NCBI GenBank assembly: GCA_934131055.1
Contig: CAKOZB010000066.1
Span: 1 to 7,798 of the forward strand
Length of the DNA: 7,798 nt
Direction of reading: 5' to 3'
DNA from: an uncultured Clostridia bacterium
Lineage (GTDB): Bacteria; Bacillota; Clostridia; TANB77; CAG-508
Shown here piece after piece: positions 1 to 4,927 of this stretch (the first letter of the stretch is position 1; each line of letters opens with the position of its first letter). A model generated the notes under the pieces. That model was given only the letters and a program-made list of their open reading frames with translations. It searched no databases and was not told the DNA's origin. The position numbers were made by a program, and so were the translations under genes.

Positions 1-47
1 GTATAATGCAAATTAAATGAAGTTAGACTAATAATAGGAGAAGGTAA

Positions 48-719
48 ATGAAAAAAGTAATGGTGTATTTTATAATTATTATTGTCATAATTTTAGTATG
101 CATTTTTGGAATAAATGCATATGTAAAAATTTCTACTAAAAATCAGATAATTAAAGAAAATGAATATGATAAATTGTCAGACATAGATTGTATTATTGTA
201 CTAGGTGCTGGCGTATGGGGAGACAAGCCTAGCCATATGTTGGAAGATAGGCTATTAGAAGGTATCAAATTGTATGAAAATAATGTGTCTAGTAAAATAA
301 TAATGAGCGGAGACCATGGCAAGGAAGATTATGACGAAGTAAACATAATGAAAAACTATGCTATTGAAAAGGGAGTACCTTCAGAAAATATTTTTATGGA
401 TCACGCAGGGTTTTCAACATATGAAAGCATATATAGAGCCAAAGAAATATTTAAAGCTAAAAGAATTGTAATAGTTACACAAGAGTATCATTTATATAGA
501 GCACTATACATTGCCAATAAATTAGGTTTAGAAGCTTATGGGGTCGGAGCAGATCCAAGACAATATGTAGGAGCAACATATAGAGAATTAAGGGAAATAT
601 TAGCAAGAGATAAAGATTTTATAAAATGTATATTCAAACCAAAGCCAACTTATTTAGGAGAAACAATACCAGTAAGTGGTAATGGCGATATTACAAATGA
701 TAAGAAAAAAGATGTGTAA
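48..719 (+). CDS. SanA/YdcF-like DUF218 membrane-anchored protein
   Basis: The 223-residue protein has one N-terminal membrane segment (about residues 4-25) followed by a DUF218 domain, the fold of SanA and YdcF. Visible family signatures are IIVLGAGVWGDKPSHMLEDR (49-68), SKIIMSGDHG (82-91), the STYESIYRA block (123-131) and VTQEYHLYRA (143-152). The length is typical of SanA-like proteins. In that family the domain faces the outside of the membrane and is linked to envelope barrier function; the biochemical reaction is not established. The ATG at 48 is supported by AGGAG at 36-40. A TATAAT at 2-7 could be its -10 box, but any -35 lies outside the window. The stop is 17 bp before the acetyltransferase start and no terminator intervenes, so the two are probably co-transcribed. 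Family assignment is firm; role in this organism is inferred. Confidence 0.88.
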   Translation: MKKVMVYFIIIIVIILVCIFGINAYVKISTKNQIIKENEYDKLSDIDCIIVLGAGVWGDKPSHMLEDRLLEGIKLYENNVSSKIIMSGDHGKEDYDEVNIMKNYAIEKGVPSENIFMDHAGFSTYESIYRAKEIFKAKRIVIVTQEYHLYRALYIANKLGLEAYGVGADPRQYVGATYRELREILARDKDFIKCIFKPKPTYLGETIPVSGNGDITNDKKKDV

Positions 720-736
720 CAATAGGAGATATAATT

Positions 737-1291
737 ATGACTGAGGAAGAAAAGATGTTGGCAGGAGAGATTTATGATGCTAATTATGATAAAGAACTAT
801 ATGAGAAGAGAATGAATGCAAAAGAGCTATGCAAGCAATTTAATGAATGCGATGTTAGAGATGTAGAGAAGAAAAAGAATATATTAGAAAAATTATTTCA
901 AAAAAGAATAGATATAATGGCAATAGAACCAAATTTTTATTGTGACTATGGATATAATATTTATTTAGGCAAAAACTTTTATTCAAATCATAATTTGGTA
1001 ATATTAGATGCAAACAAGGTAGAATTTGGAGAAAATGTTTTTATTGGACCTAATTGCGGATTTTATACATCAGGACATCCTTTAGATTATGAAACAAGAA
1101 ATAAAGGATTAGAGTACGCAAAGCCAATTAAAGTTGGAAACAATGTTTGGATAGGTGGAAATGTTTGTGTAATGCCTGGAGTTACAATAGGAGATAACGT
1201 TGTTATTGGTGCTGGCAGTGTGGTAAATAAAGATATTCCATCTAATGTTGTAGCAGTAGGAAATCCTTGCAAAGTATTAAAAAATATATAA
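737..1291 (+). CDS. Sugar O-acetyltransferase (maltose/galactoside acetyltransferase family)
   Basis: This 184-residue protein is a full-length member of the Maa/LacA/NodL acetyl-CoA-dependent sugar O-acetyltransferases, which are cytosolic trimers. The N-terminus (residues 1-60) has the characteristic helical cap beginning MTEEEKMLAGEIYDANYD, and residues 65-180 form a left-handed beta-helix of hexapeptide repeats (for example VEFGENVFIGPN and IKVGNNVWIGGN). The catalytic histidine is expected to be His114 in TSGHPLD. The C-terminal AVGNPCKVLKNI is the usual end of the family. The ATG at 737 has AGGAG at 724-728. It probably shares a transcript with the upstream DUF218 gene. No hairpin follows the stop; the next promoter starts only 9 bp later. 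The actual sugar substrate cannot be read from sequence. Confidence 0.92.
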   Translation: MTEEEKMLAGEIYDANYDKELYEKRMNAKELCKQFNECDVRDVEKKKNILEKLFQKRIDIMAIEPNFYCDYGYNIYLGKNFYSNHNLVILDANKVEFGENVFIGPNCGFYTSGHPLDYETRNKGLEYAKPIKVGNNVWIGGNVCVMPGVTIGDNVVIGAGSVVNKDIPSNVVAVGNPCKVLKNI

Positions 1292-1299
1292 AAATTCAA

Positions 1300-1329
1300 T
1301 TGACAACATATAATATTTCATGTTATTAT
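1300..1329 (+). promoter_or_regulatory. Promoter of the type III antitoxin RNA, copy A
   Basis: A perfect -35 TTGACA (1300-1305) is followed after 18 bp by TATTAT (1324-1329). A better -10, TATAAT (1333-1338), sits 27 bp from the -35, too far to pair with it. The orphan copy B lacks 10 bp here, which brings its TATAAT to 17 bp. Transcription would begin shortly before the antitoxin repeats at 1361. Confidence 0.65.
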
Positions 1330-1360
1330 GAATATAATAATTAAAGACATTTTTGTTTTT

Positions 1361-1467
1361 AATAAATGTGTTTGTCGCTGCCTCTTTAGCGAGTTATAAA
1401 TGAGAGAGTGAATAAATGTGTTTGTCGCTGCCTCTTTAGCGAGTTATAAATGAGAGAGTGAATAAAT
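1361..1467 (+). ncRNA. cptI: Type III antitoxin RNA, two exact 50-nt tandem repeats plus partial third (CptI-like)
   Basis: Positions 1361-1410 and 1411-1460 are identical 50-nt units, and 1461-1467 repeats the first 7 nt, giving about 2.1 repeats. Each unit can fold as an H-type pseudoknot. Stem 1 is TCGCT (1375-1379) with AGCGA (1388-1392). The loop segment CTCTTT (1382-1387) pairs with AGAGAG (1403-1408) as stem 2, with one G-U pair. A tandem pseudoknot RNA directly upstream of a ToxN-like gene, with a hairpin between them, is the defining layout of type III toxin-antitoxin systems. There the toxin cuts the repeat RNA into monomers that bind and inhibit it. About two long repeats agrees better with CptI than with ToxI, which has more and shorter repeats. 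The fold is hand-derived, not computed. Confidence 0.82.
1361..1467 (+). repeat. Tandem direct repeat, 50-bp unit, 2.1 copies
   Basis: Two 50-bp copies with no mismatches lie head to tail, followed by a 7-bp partial copy (AATAAAT). A third related unit with two differences lies at 3517-3566. The repeats are the DNA of the antitoxin RNA. Perfect identity between adjacent copies implies recent duplication or ongoing homogenisation. Confidence 0.97.
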
Positions 1468-1476
1468 AATTCTAAT

Positions 1477-1503
1477 AAGGCTTACCAGAAATGGTAGGCC
1501 TTT
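1477..1503 (+). terminator. GAAA-capped hairpin between antitoxin and toxin (leaky terminator)
   Basis: The arms AAGGCTTACCA (1477-1487) and TGGTAGGCCTT (1492-1502) form an 11-bp stem with one U-G pair, closed by a GAAA tetraloop. Only a short T-run follows (TTTGATAAT). Type III loci carry a hairpin terminator here so that antitoxin RNA exceeds toxin mRNA; the weak T-run would suit partial read-through. The same hairpin, with only wobble-preserving changes, is found at 3583-3608. Confidence 0.75.
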
Positions 1504-1525
1504 GATAATATAAGGAGGAATCAAA

Positions 1526-2011
1526 ATGGAAATAGATGTGGGATGTTTTTACTTTATAAAGGATTCTTTTTTTGATATTATAGATGATCCGGAATTGATG
1601 AAAAATAAAGAAAACGGAAATAAAAGACCGTGCTATTATTGCTTTAAAAGTGAGAAATATGATGATATTATATGGTTTGTTCCAGTTAGTACCAAAGTAG
1701 AGAAGTACCAAAAAATATATAATAAAAAAATAGAAAAACAAATAAAGCTGGGAAAAAATCCTTCCATTGATACAATTGTTTTTGGAAATATTGCTAATAC
1801 ATATAGTGTCTTTCTAATTCAAAATATGTTTCCTGTAACACTTGAATATATAGAATGCCCATATATAAAAAATAAAGTAGTAATTAGGGTATCTAATAAA
1901 TTGAAAACAGAGATAATATATAAAGCAAATAAGGTTCTAAATTTGTATGAGCGTGGAATGAAAAATATTGTATTTCCCGATATTGATAACATTTTGAAAA
2001 AATTATTATAA
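1526..2011 (+). CDS. cptN: Type III toxin-antitoxin system toxin, CptIN-family-like endoribonuclease
   Basis: This 161-residue cytosolic protein resembles the CptN branch of the ToxN/AbiQ superfamily, MazF-fold endoribonucleases that cleave RNA including their own antitoxin repeats. Visible blocks are YFIKDSFFDIIDDPELMKNK (9-28), RPCYYCF (34-40), WFVPVSTKVEKY (50-61), TIVFGN (83-88) and SVFLIQNMFPVT (94-105). Ser55-Thr56-Lys57 in PVSTK is in the place of the ToxN active-site TSPK segment, which is my inference by motif position. The length fits this group. The ATG at 1526 has AAGGAGG at 1512-1518. The gene lies 23 bp downstream of the antitoxin hairpin and should be expressed by read-through from the antitoxin promoter. 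Related systems act in plasmid maintenance or phage abortive infection. Assignment to type III is strong because of the upstream repeats; the choice of CptIN over TenpIN is from memory of family motifs. Confidence 0.82.
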   Translation: MEIDVGCFYFIKDSFFDIIDDPELMKNKENGNKRPCYYCFKSEKYDDIIWFVPVSTKVEKYQKIYNKKIEKQIKLGKNPSIDTIVFGNIANTYSVFLIQNMFPVTLEYIECPYIKNKVVIRVSNKLKTEIIYKANKVLNLYERGMKNIVFPDIDNILKKLL

Positions 2012-2025
2012 TTATATAAAAAATA

Positions 2026-2056
2026 TTGACTTAGTGTTCACTCAAAGTGATATATA
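2026..2056 (+). promoter_or_regulatory. MerR-type promoter/operator with 19-bp spacer
   Basis: TTGACT (2026-2031) and TATATA (2051-2056) are separated by 19 bp, the long spacer typical of promoters activated by MerR-family regulators. The spacer holds an imperfect dyad, ACTTAGTGTT followed by CACTCAAAGT (2029-2048). No MerR gene is in the window, so the regulator would act from elsewhere. It would drive the decayed cupin gene independently of the toxin. Confidence 0.6.
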
Positions 2057-2090
2057 TAAATTGAAAACTTTTAAAGGAGTAATTTATAAT

Positions 2091-2378
2091 ATGGAAAAGC
2101 AGACGGCTGGAAGAGATAATTTAGGAGAATTAGCTTCAAAATTTGCAGAATTAAACGATGATGTTTTATTTGGAGAAGGCTGGTATCAAGAAGAAGGGAA
2201 AGAAGCAAGAAGATTAAAACCGGGAGATATAGTAACAATCCCAGCAAACGTAAAACACTGGCATGGAGCTACTGCAAATTCTTGGTTTAGCCATATAGCT
2301 GTAGAGATTCCTGGAGAGAACACATCAAATGAGTGGTGTGAAAAAGTTACAGATGAAGAATATGACAAATTAAAATAA
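2091..2378 (+). pseudogene. Carboxymuconolactone decarboxylase-cupin gene with an internal in-frame deletion
   Basis: The 95-residue product joins two pieces of a larger known architecture. Residues 1-29 (ending FAELNDDVLFGE) match the start of the carboxymuconolactone decarboxylase (AhpD-like) domain. Residues 30-95 match the C-terminal end of the cupin domain, with LKPGDIVTIPANVKHWHG (42-59) as its second metal-binding motif and WFSHIAVEIPGEN after it. Intact relatives are about 230-260 residues, so roughly 150 residues are missing, including the decarboxylase catalytic Cys/His region and the first cupin motif. The junction is near 2170-2180. I use the ATG at 2091 because AAAGGAG lies at 2073-2079; an in-frame GTG at 2034 falls inside the promoter. 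The reading frame is open and may be translated, but the original enzymatic role is probably lost. A second remnant of the same family lies at 3631-3714. Confidence 0.72.
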
Positions 2379-2401
2379 TTTAAACAAGATTTATAAAATA
2401 C

Positions 2402-2441
2402 ACCCCCAAAAACCGATTGTGGTCTCTGGGGGTTAAGGTTT
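2402..2441. terminator. Bidirectional hairpin terminator between convergent genes
   Basis: CCCCC (2403-2407) pairs with GGGGG (2428-2432), with an inner ACC/GGT pairing (2412-2414 with 2421-2423). It is followed on the + strand by TTAAGGTTTTTT, and read from the other strand by an AT-rich stretch. It separates the + strand cupin gene from the reverse-strand gene that ends at 2443. Confidence 0.75.
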
Positions 2442-2442
2442 T

Positions 2443-3330
2443 TTACAAGAGTAGATTAAGATCCCACGCATAGTAGAATCTAAAATGGTCATTATTAAAG
2501 ACTGTGTGCAAAAGTCCAGGCACTAGGGAGTAAAGTAATGTCTTGAGTGGACAATAGTTGATGAAACCATCAACACTGCTGTCTATGGTAATTACATTTT
2601 CACCTTGTAGGCCAACCAAAACAATGTAGTGCTCAAGATTTTCTCTGTGATATTTTGTATAGAAATCAAATCCGTCCACTGAAGTTTCCAACACCCGAGA
2701 CAACAAATTCTCTGCGTCACCACTGGAGTAGATCGTTTTATGCACCCGTACGAGTACGGGATGCCCAGTTGAAAGAGCATTGAGTATGCTGTAAATCGAG
2801 TTATATCTGGTGCTCCAAAAAGGAAAGGTGAATGTTTTTTCATGATACTTCATGAGGAAGTTATCAATGAAATAGTAAGGCATCTTTTTGCTAAGAATTT
2901 GACCTTCATGATCAATATCATTTTCAACATTTTCTTTATAATTTAAAATGAGTGTGCCAAATTCCTCGAAACTAATGAATGGAGTCTCATAGAGAAGTAT
3001 GAGTGCATTATATAATGCAAAAGCCATGTTGTTGCAGTACCAAGTAGAAATAGCAGCATTAGGTGTTTCAAAAGGATTCACATAAACTTCAGAAACAAAT
3101 TTTTTATTCCTTGCATAACTTTCACTCTTTTTTAAGAGTTCAGACATGCTGCCGTCAGACAAAAGACATCCCCGATTGGGATCATTCAACTGATAGTCGA
3201 TGAGATAATTGGTAGAATACCAAAGTTGTTTACTTAAAAATTCCTCTGCTGCTATTAGGTCTTCTTCTACCATATCAAAAGTTATTGGATGTTCGAATTT
3301 TTGCAAGTCGGAATAATTGTCTACAGCCAT
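2443..3330 (-). CDS. Papain-fold C39/BtrH-N-like protein (putative)
   Basis: The 295-residue protein has no signal peptide or membrane segment. I recognise it only distantly. Cys99 at the start of a hydrophobic helix (TWYCNNMAFALYNALILL, 97-114), His234 in LEHYIVLVGLQGENV and Asp250 in ITIDSS are spaced and ordered like the Cys-His-Asp set of C39-like and BtrH N-terminal-type papain folds. The segment GHPVLVRVHKTIYSS (189-203) resembles the strand before the His loop in BtrH-N proteins. These act on thioester or peptide substrates in specialised metabolism, but no biosynthetic gene is next to it, so a function should not be assumed. The start is supported by AGGAGG (plus-strand 3339-3344). 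Its own promoter lies upstream. Its base composition looks less AT-rich than the genes to its left. The alternative is an unrelated uncharacterised family. Confidence 0.6.
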   Translation of the reverse strand: MAVDNYSDLQKFEHPITFDMVEEDLIAAEEFLSKQLWYSTNYLIDYQLNDPNRGCLLSDGSMSELLKKSESYARNKKFVSEVYVNPFETPNAAISTWYCNNMAFALYNALILLYETPFISFEEFGTLILNYKENVENDIDHEGQILSKKMPYYFIDNFLMKYHEKTFTFPFWSTRYNSIYSILNALSTGHPVLVRVHKTIYSSGDAENLLSRVLETSVDGFDFYTKYHRENLEHYIVLVGLQGENVITIDSSVDGFINYCPLKTLLYSLVPGLLHTVFNNDHFRFYYAWDLNLLL

Positions 3331-3377
3331 GTTAAAAACCTCCTATAATAATATCCTTATAAAAAGGGTCATTAGTA

Positions 3378-3406
3378 ATTATAGCATAGATATTATGTAA
3401 AAGCAA
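3378..3406 (-). promoter_or_regulatory. Promoter of the C39-like gene
   Basis: Read on the reverse strand, TTGCTT (plus 3401-3406) is followed after 17 bp by TATAAT (plus 3378-3383), preceded by TGC as an extended -10. The start of transcription would lie roughly 30 bp upstream of the AGGAGG of the gene ending at 2443. Confidence 0.6.
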
Positions 3407-3421
3407 GACTGTACTAGTCTT
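3405..3421. promoter_or_regulatory. Perfect inverted repeat, candidate operator
   Basis: AAGACT and AGTCTT are perfect 6-bp arms around GTACT. The dyad touches the upstream edge of the -35 box of the reverse-strand C39-like gene, where an activator or repressor could bind. There is no direct evidence of function. Confidence 0.35.
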
Positions 3422-3465
3422 AAACAGGGCAATTTCATAGATTATTCTGAATATATATAAATAAA

Positions 3466-3494
3466 TTGACAACATATGTTATTATGAATATAAT
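3466..3494 (+). promoter_or_regulatory. Promoter of the orphan antitoxin RNA, copy B
   Basis: TTGACA (3466-3471) and TATAAT (3489-3494) are both perfect consensus boxes with the optimal 17-bp spacing. The sequence is homologous to copy A at 1300-1338 but lacks a 10-bp segment between the boxes. On paper it is stronger than copy A. Confidence 0.75.
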
Positions 3495-3516
3495 AATTAA
3501 GAATATTTTTATTTTT

Positions 3517-3608
3517 GATAAATGTGTTTGTCGCTGCCTCTTTAACGAGTTATAAATGAGAGAGTGAATAAATAACTCTAATAGGGTTTGCCAGAAATGG
3601 TAGGCCTT
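3517..3608 (+). ncRNA. Orphan single-repeat type III antitoxin RNA (copy B)
   Basis: Positions 3517-3566 match the 50-nt antitoxin unit at 48 of 50 positions, and 3567-3573 is the same 7-nt partial repeat. The GAAA-capped hairpin follows (AGGGTTTGCCA 3583-3593, TGGTAGGCCTT 3598-3608), with all 11 pairs kept by wobble. One change, G to A at 3545, breaks a pair of pseudoknot stem 1 (C3534 with A3545); stem 2 (3538-3543 with 3559-3564) is intact. Homology to copy A stops at 3616, just where copy A has its toxin ribosome site, and no toxin gene follows. It may be a decaying leftover, or a spare antitoxin able to act on the toxin at 1526. Confidence 0.7.
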
Positions 3609-3609
3609 T
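3583..3609 (+). terminator. GAAA-capped hairpin of the orphan antitoxin copy
   Basis: An 11-bp stem closed by GAAA is followed by TTTG. Compared with the hairpin at 1477-1502 there are three changes, all on the 5' arm, and each turns a Watson-Crick or wobble pair into another allowed pair. It would end the orphan RNA, probably incompletely. Confidence 0.65.
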
Positions 3610-3630
3610 GATAATAATTGATTTAAAGTG

Positions 3631-3714
3631 CAATCAAACGGAGCTAAGAAAGATAGCTGGTTTAGTTATATTGCAGTGGAGGTACCAGGTGAAAATACTA
3701 CAACAGATAAATAA
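3631..3714 (+). pseudogene. 3' remnant of a second cupin gene
   Basis: Reading from 3631 to the TAA at 3712 gives a 27-residue tail with NGAKKDSWFSYIAVEVPGEN, clearly homologous to residues 59-77 of the decayed cupin at 2091-2378 (HGATANSWFSHIAVEIPGEN). An in-frame TGA at 3619 and the lack of a start show it is only a fragment. Over 48 aligned bases (3658-3705) I count about 15 differences, mostly at third codon positions. This copy is therefore an old paralogue, not a recent duplicate. It begins within about 15-30 bp of the end of the orphan antitoxin homology, marking a deletion that removed a toxin gene and most of a cupin gene. Confidence 0.75.
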
Positions 3715-4213
3715 AAATAATGAATTATATACAAGATATGGTGAGAAATTTTATGCAATCCAAGAATTTATTGAAGAACAAGAAAATGTGAATTATGAAA
3801 AACTTTTAGAAAAAAGAGAAAAAATATTGGAAAAGTATGGTTGCGAATATTTTCCAAATGAATTTCAGGTAATACATAGAGATATTAGACCTAATAATAT
3901 TATTGTTAATAAGAATGGAATTCATTTTATAGATTTTGATTTTGTGGCATATGGAGATTTACTTTTTGAAATTGGTTCATCAGCTATGCTTATATCAGGT
4001 TTCGAAATAGAAAAAGCTAAGAAGTTTGTAAAGATATATAATAACTATTTAGAAAGAAAATATAGAAACGAAGAAATATTTAAGAATTTATTGGCGTATT
4101 ATGTGCAAAGTGATTTTCCAATAAAGCTTATTAATAAAGTTGATAATGAAGTTTTAATTAAATTTATCGATGATAGAATTAGATGTTTGGATTTTTGTGA
4201 AAAGGCTATATGA
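3713..4213 (+). pseudogene. 5'-truncated aminoglycoside/choline-kinase-type phosphotransferase
   Basis: The sequence encodes the C-terminal lobe of an APH/choline-kinase-like phosphotransferase. QVIHRDIRPNNIIV carries the catalytic HxDxxxxN loop (His codon at 3875), and HFIDFDFVAYGDLLFEIG carries the metal-binding DFD. Families of this type run to about 300 residues with an N-lobe holding the ATP-binding loop and lysine; that lobe is absent here. The open frame extends upstream to a TTG at 3608, but that stretch overlaps the cupin remnant in another frame and is not homologous. A GTG at 3689 preceded by GGAGG (3678-3682) could still start a 174-residue product. After the stop at 4211-4213 an overlapping frame stays open to about 4325, so a 3' frameshift is also possible. 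The catalytic loop looks intact but activity is unlikely. Confidence 0.7.
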
Positions 4214-4304
4214 TTATGGCTATTTGAAAGATGAATTTTTAAACATTAAAATAGTATTGAAAAATACCAGATACTTATCAAGGGGGAGAGAAAAAATAAG
4301 TTAT

Positions 4305-4348
4305 AAAAGCTGTAAGAATTTGCCTTAAGACAATTCTTACAGCTTTTT
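4305..4348. terminator. Strong bidirectional terminator
   Basis: AAAAGCTGTAAGAATT (4305-4320) and AATTCTTACAGCTTTT (4332-4347) are perfectly complementary over 16 bp around an 11-nt loop. A T-run closes the plus side and the A-run serves the minus side. It lies between the truncated phosphotransferase and the convergent small gene ending at 4375. Confidence 0.9.
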
Positions 4349-4349
4349 A

Positions 4350-4365
4350 GTACTATACATAGTAC
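4350..4365. repeat. Perfect 16-bp dyad after the terminator
   Basis: GTACTAT and ATAGTAC flank a 2-bp centre (AC). It sits just past the terminator T-run and before the end of the reverse-strand gene. The centre is too short for an RNA hairpin loop, so a DNA-binding site is more likely than an RNA structure; it may also be chance. Confidence 0.35.
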
Positions 4366-4374
4366 ACTTTAACA

Positions 4375-4773
4375 CTATTTTTTATTATCAGCATCTGCTT
4401 CTTTTACAATCCACTTCTCTGTATCAGGAACATAAAGTATAAGAGAGCTAGGAGAATGATGATGGCTATCCCGGTTGTTATCGGCGTTGTCTAAGTTCTC
4501 TATTTCGGATCCTCTACCTTGGCTAATTAATTTCGCCTGTAAATTGTAAATTCTATCTTGCAATAGACGCAACCGCACATCTTCTGATAAACGACACCCT
4601 CCTTCTCCAGTTGCAGCCTCTTCGCGAAGCATTAAGTTAAAACTTTTATAATTTCCTTCGCCATAAACTAATCTTTCCAAATCGGAAACCCGATTCATCA
4701 ATTTTATTTCGTATGCTGAAGGTGTTTGCCTTTGGTGTAAAACTCTGGGAAAACCTGGGTTATAAAGTTTCAT
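4375..4773 (-). CDS. Hypothetical protein, 132 residues, helical/coiled-coil-like
   Basis: I do not recognise this protein. The start is well supported: GGAGG (plus 4781-4785) lies just before the ATG, and a good promoter lies upstream. There is no signal peptide or membrane segment. Residues 20-36 (AYEIKLMNRVSDLERLV) and 62-84 (including VRLRLLQDRIYNLQAKL) have hydrophobic spacing suited to helices, perhaps a short coiled coil. Residues 92-110 are polar, with many Asn/Asp and an HHH at 104-106. The tail SLILYVPDTEKWIVKEAD looks like a beta-rich end. The gene is divergent from the repeat-protein operon, with 277 bp between their starts, so the two could share regulation. It is convergent with the decayed phosphotransferase. 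Confidence 0.7.
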   Translation of the reverse strand: MKLYNPGFPRVLHQRQTPSAYEIKLMNRVSDLERLVYGEGNYKSFNLMLREEAATGEGGCRLSEDVRLRLLQDRIYNLQAKLISQGRGSEIENLDNADNNRDSHHHSPSSLILYVPDTEKWIVKEADADNKK

Positions 4774-4833
4774 AAAAATACCTCCATTTTGAAACCTAGA
4801 ATAAAATGAGTGTTTTCAACGAATAATGAATGT

Positions 4834-4862
4834 ATTATACGACGAATTAAGCAAAAATTCAA
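4834..4862 (-). promoter_or_regulatory. Promoter of the 132-residue gene
   Basis: On the reverse strand TTGAAT (plus 4857-4862) and TATAAT (plus 4834-4839) are separated by 17 bp. The expected 5' leader is about 55 nt. Confidence 0.6.
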
Positions 4863-4927
4863 GTAAAGTAGAATGATTTTTTGCCACTTTTTCAATTAAT
4901 ATAAAATAATATAGAAGCACAGCACTC

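Noticed and set aside
1361..1460. CRISPR array
   Set aside because: The two 50-bp units are directly adjacent with no spacers, are not typical CRISPR repeats, and no cas genes are nearby.
1361..1510. T-box or riboswitch leader upstream of the gene at 1526
   Set aside because: No T-box GGTGG...ACC core or known aptamer consensus is present, while tandem identical pseudoknot-capable repeats plus a ToxN-like gene fit type III antitoxin RNA.
1087..1741. Reverse-strand open frames over the acetyltransferase and toxin region
   Set aside because: They lie opposite well-supported genes and have no start signals.
2034..2090. GTG at 2034 as the start of the cupin-like gene
   Set aside because: The GTG lies inside the -35/-10 region and dyad of the promoter and has no ribosome site. 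The ATG at 2091 has AAAGGAG and begins exactly where the family homology starts.
1300..3616. Insertion sequence or transposon carrying the duplicated leader
   Set aside because: No transposase, terminal inverted repeats or target duplications were seen around either copy; duplication by recombination explains it as well.
3608..3712. TTG at 3608 as the start of the phosphotransferase
   Set aside because: This part overlaps the antitoxin hairpin and the cupin remnant in another frame, so the extra residues are accidental.
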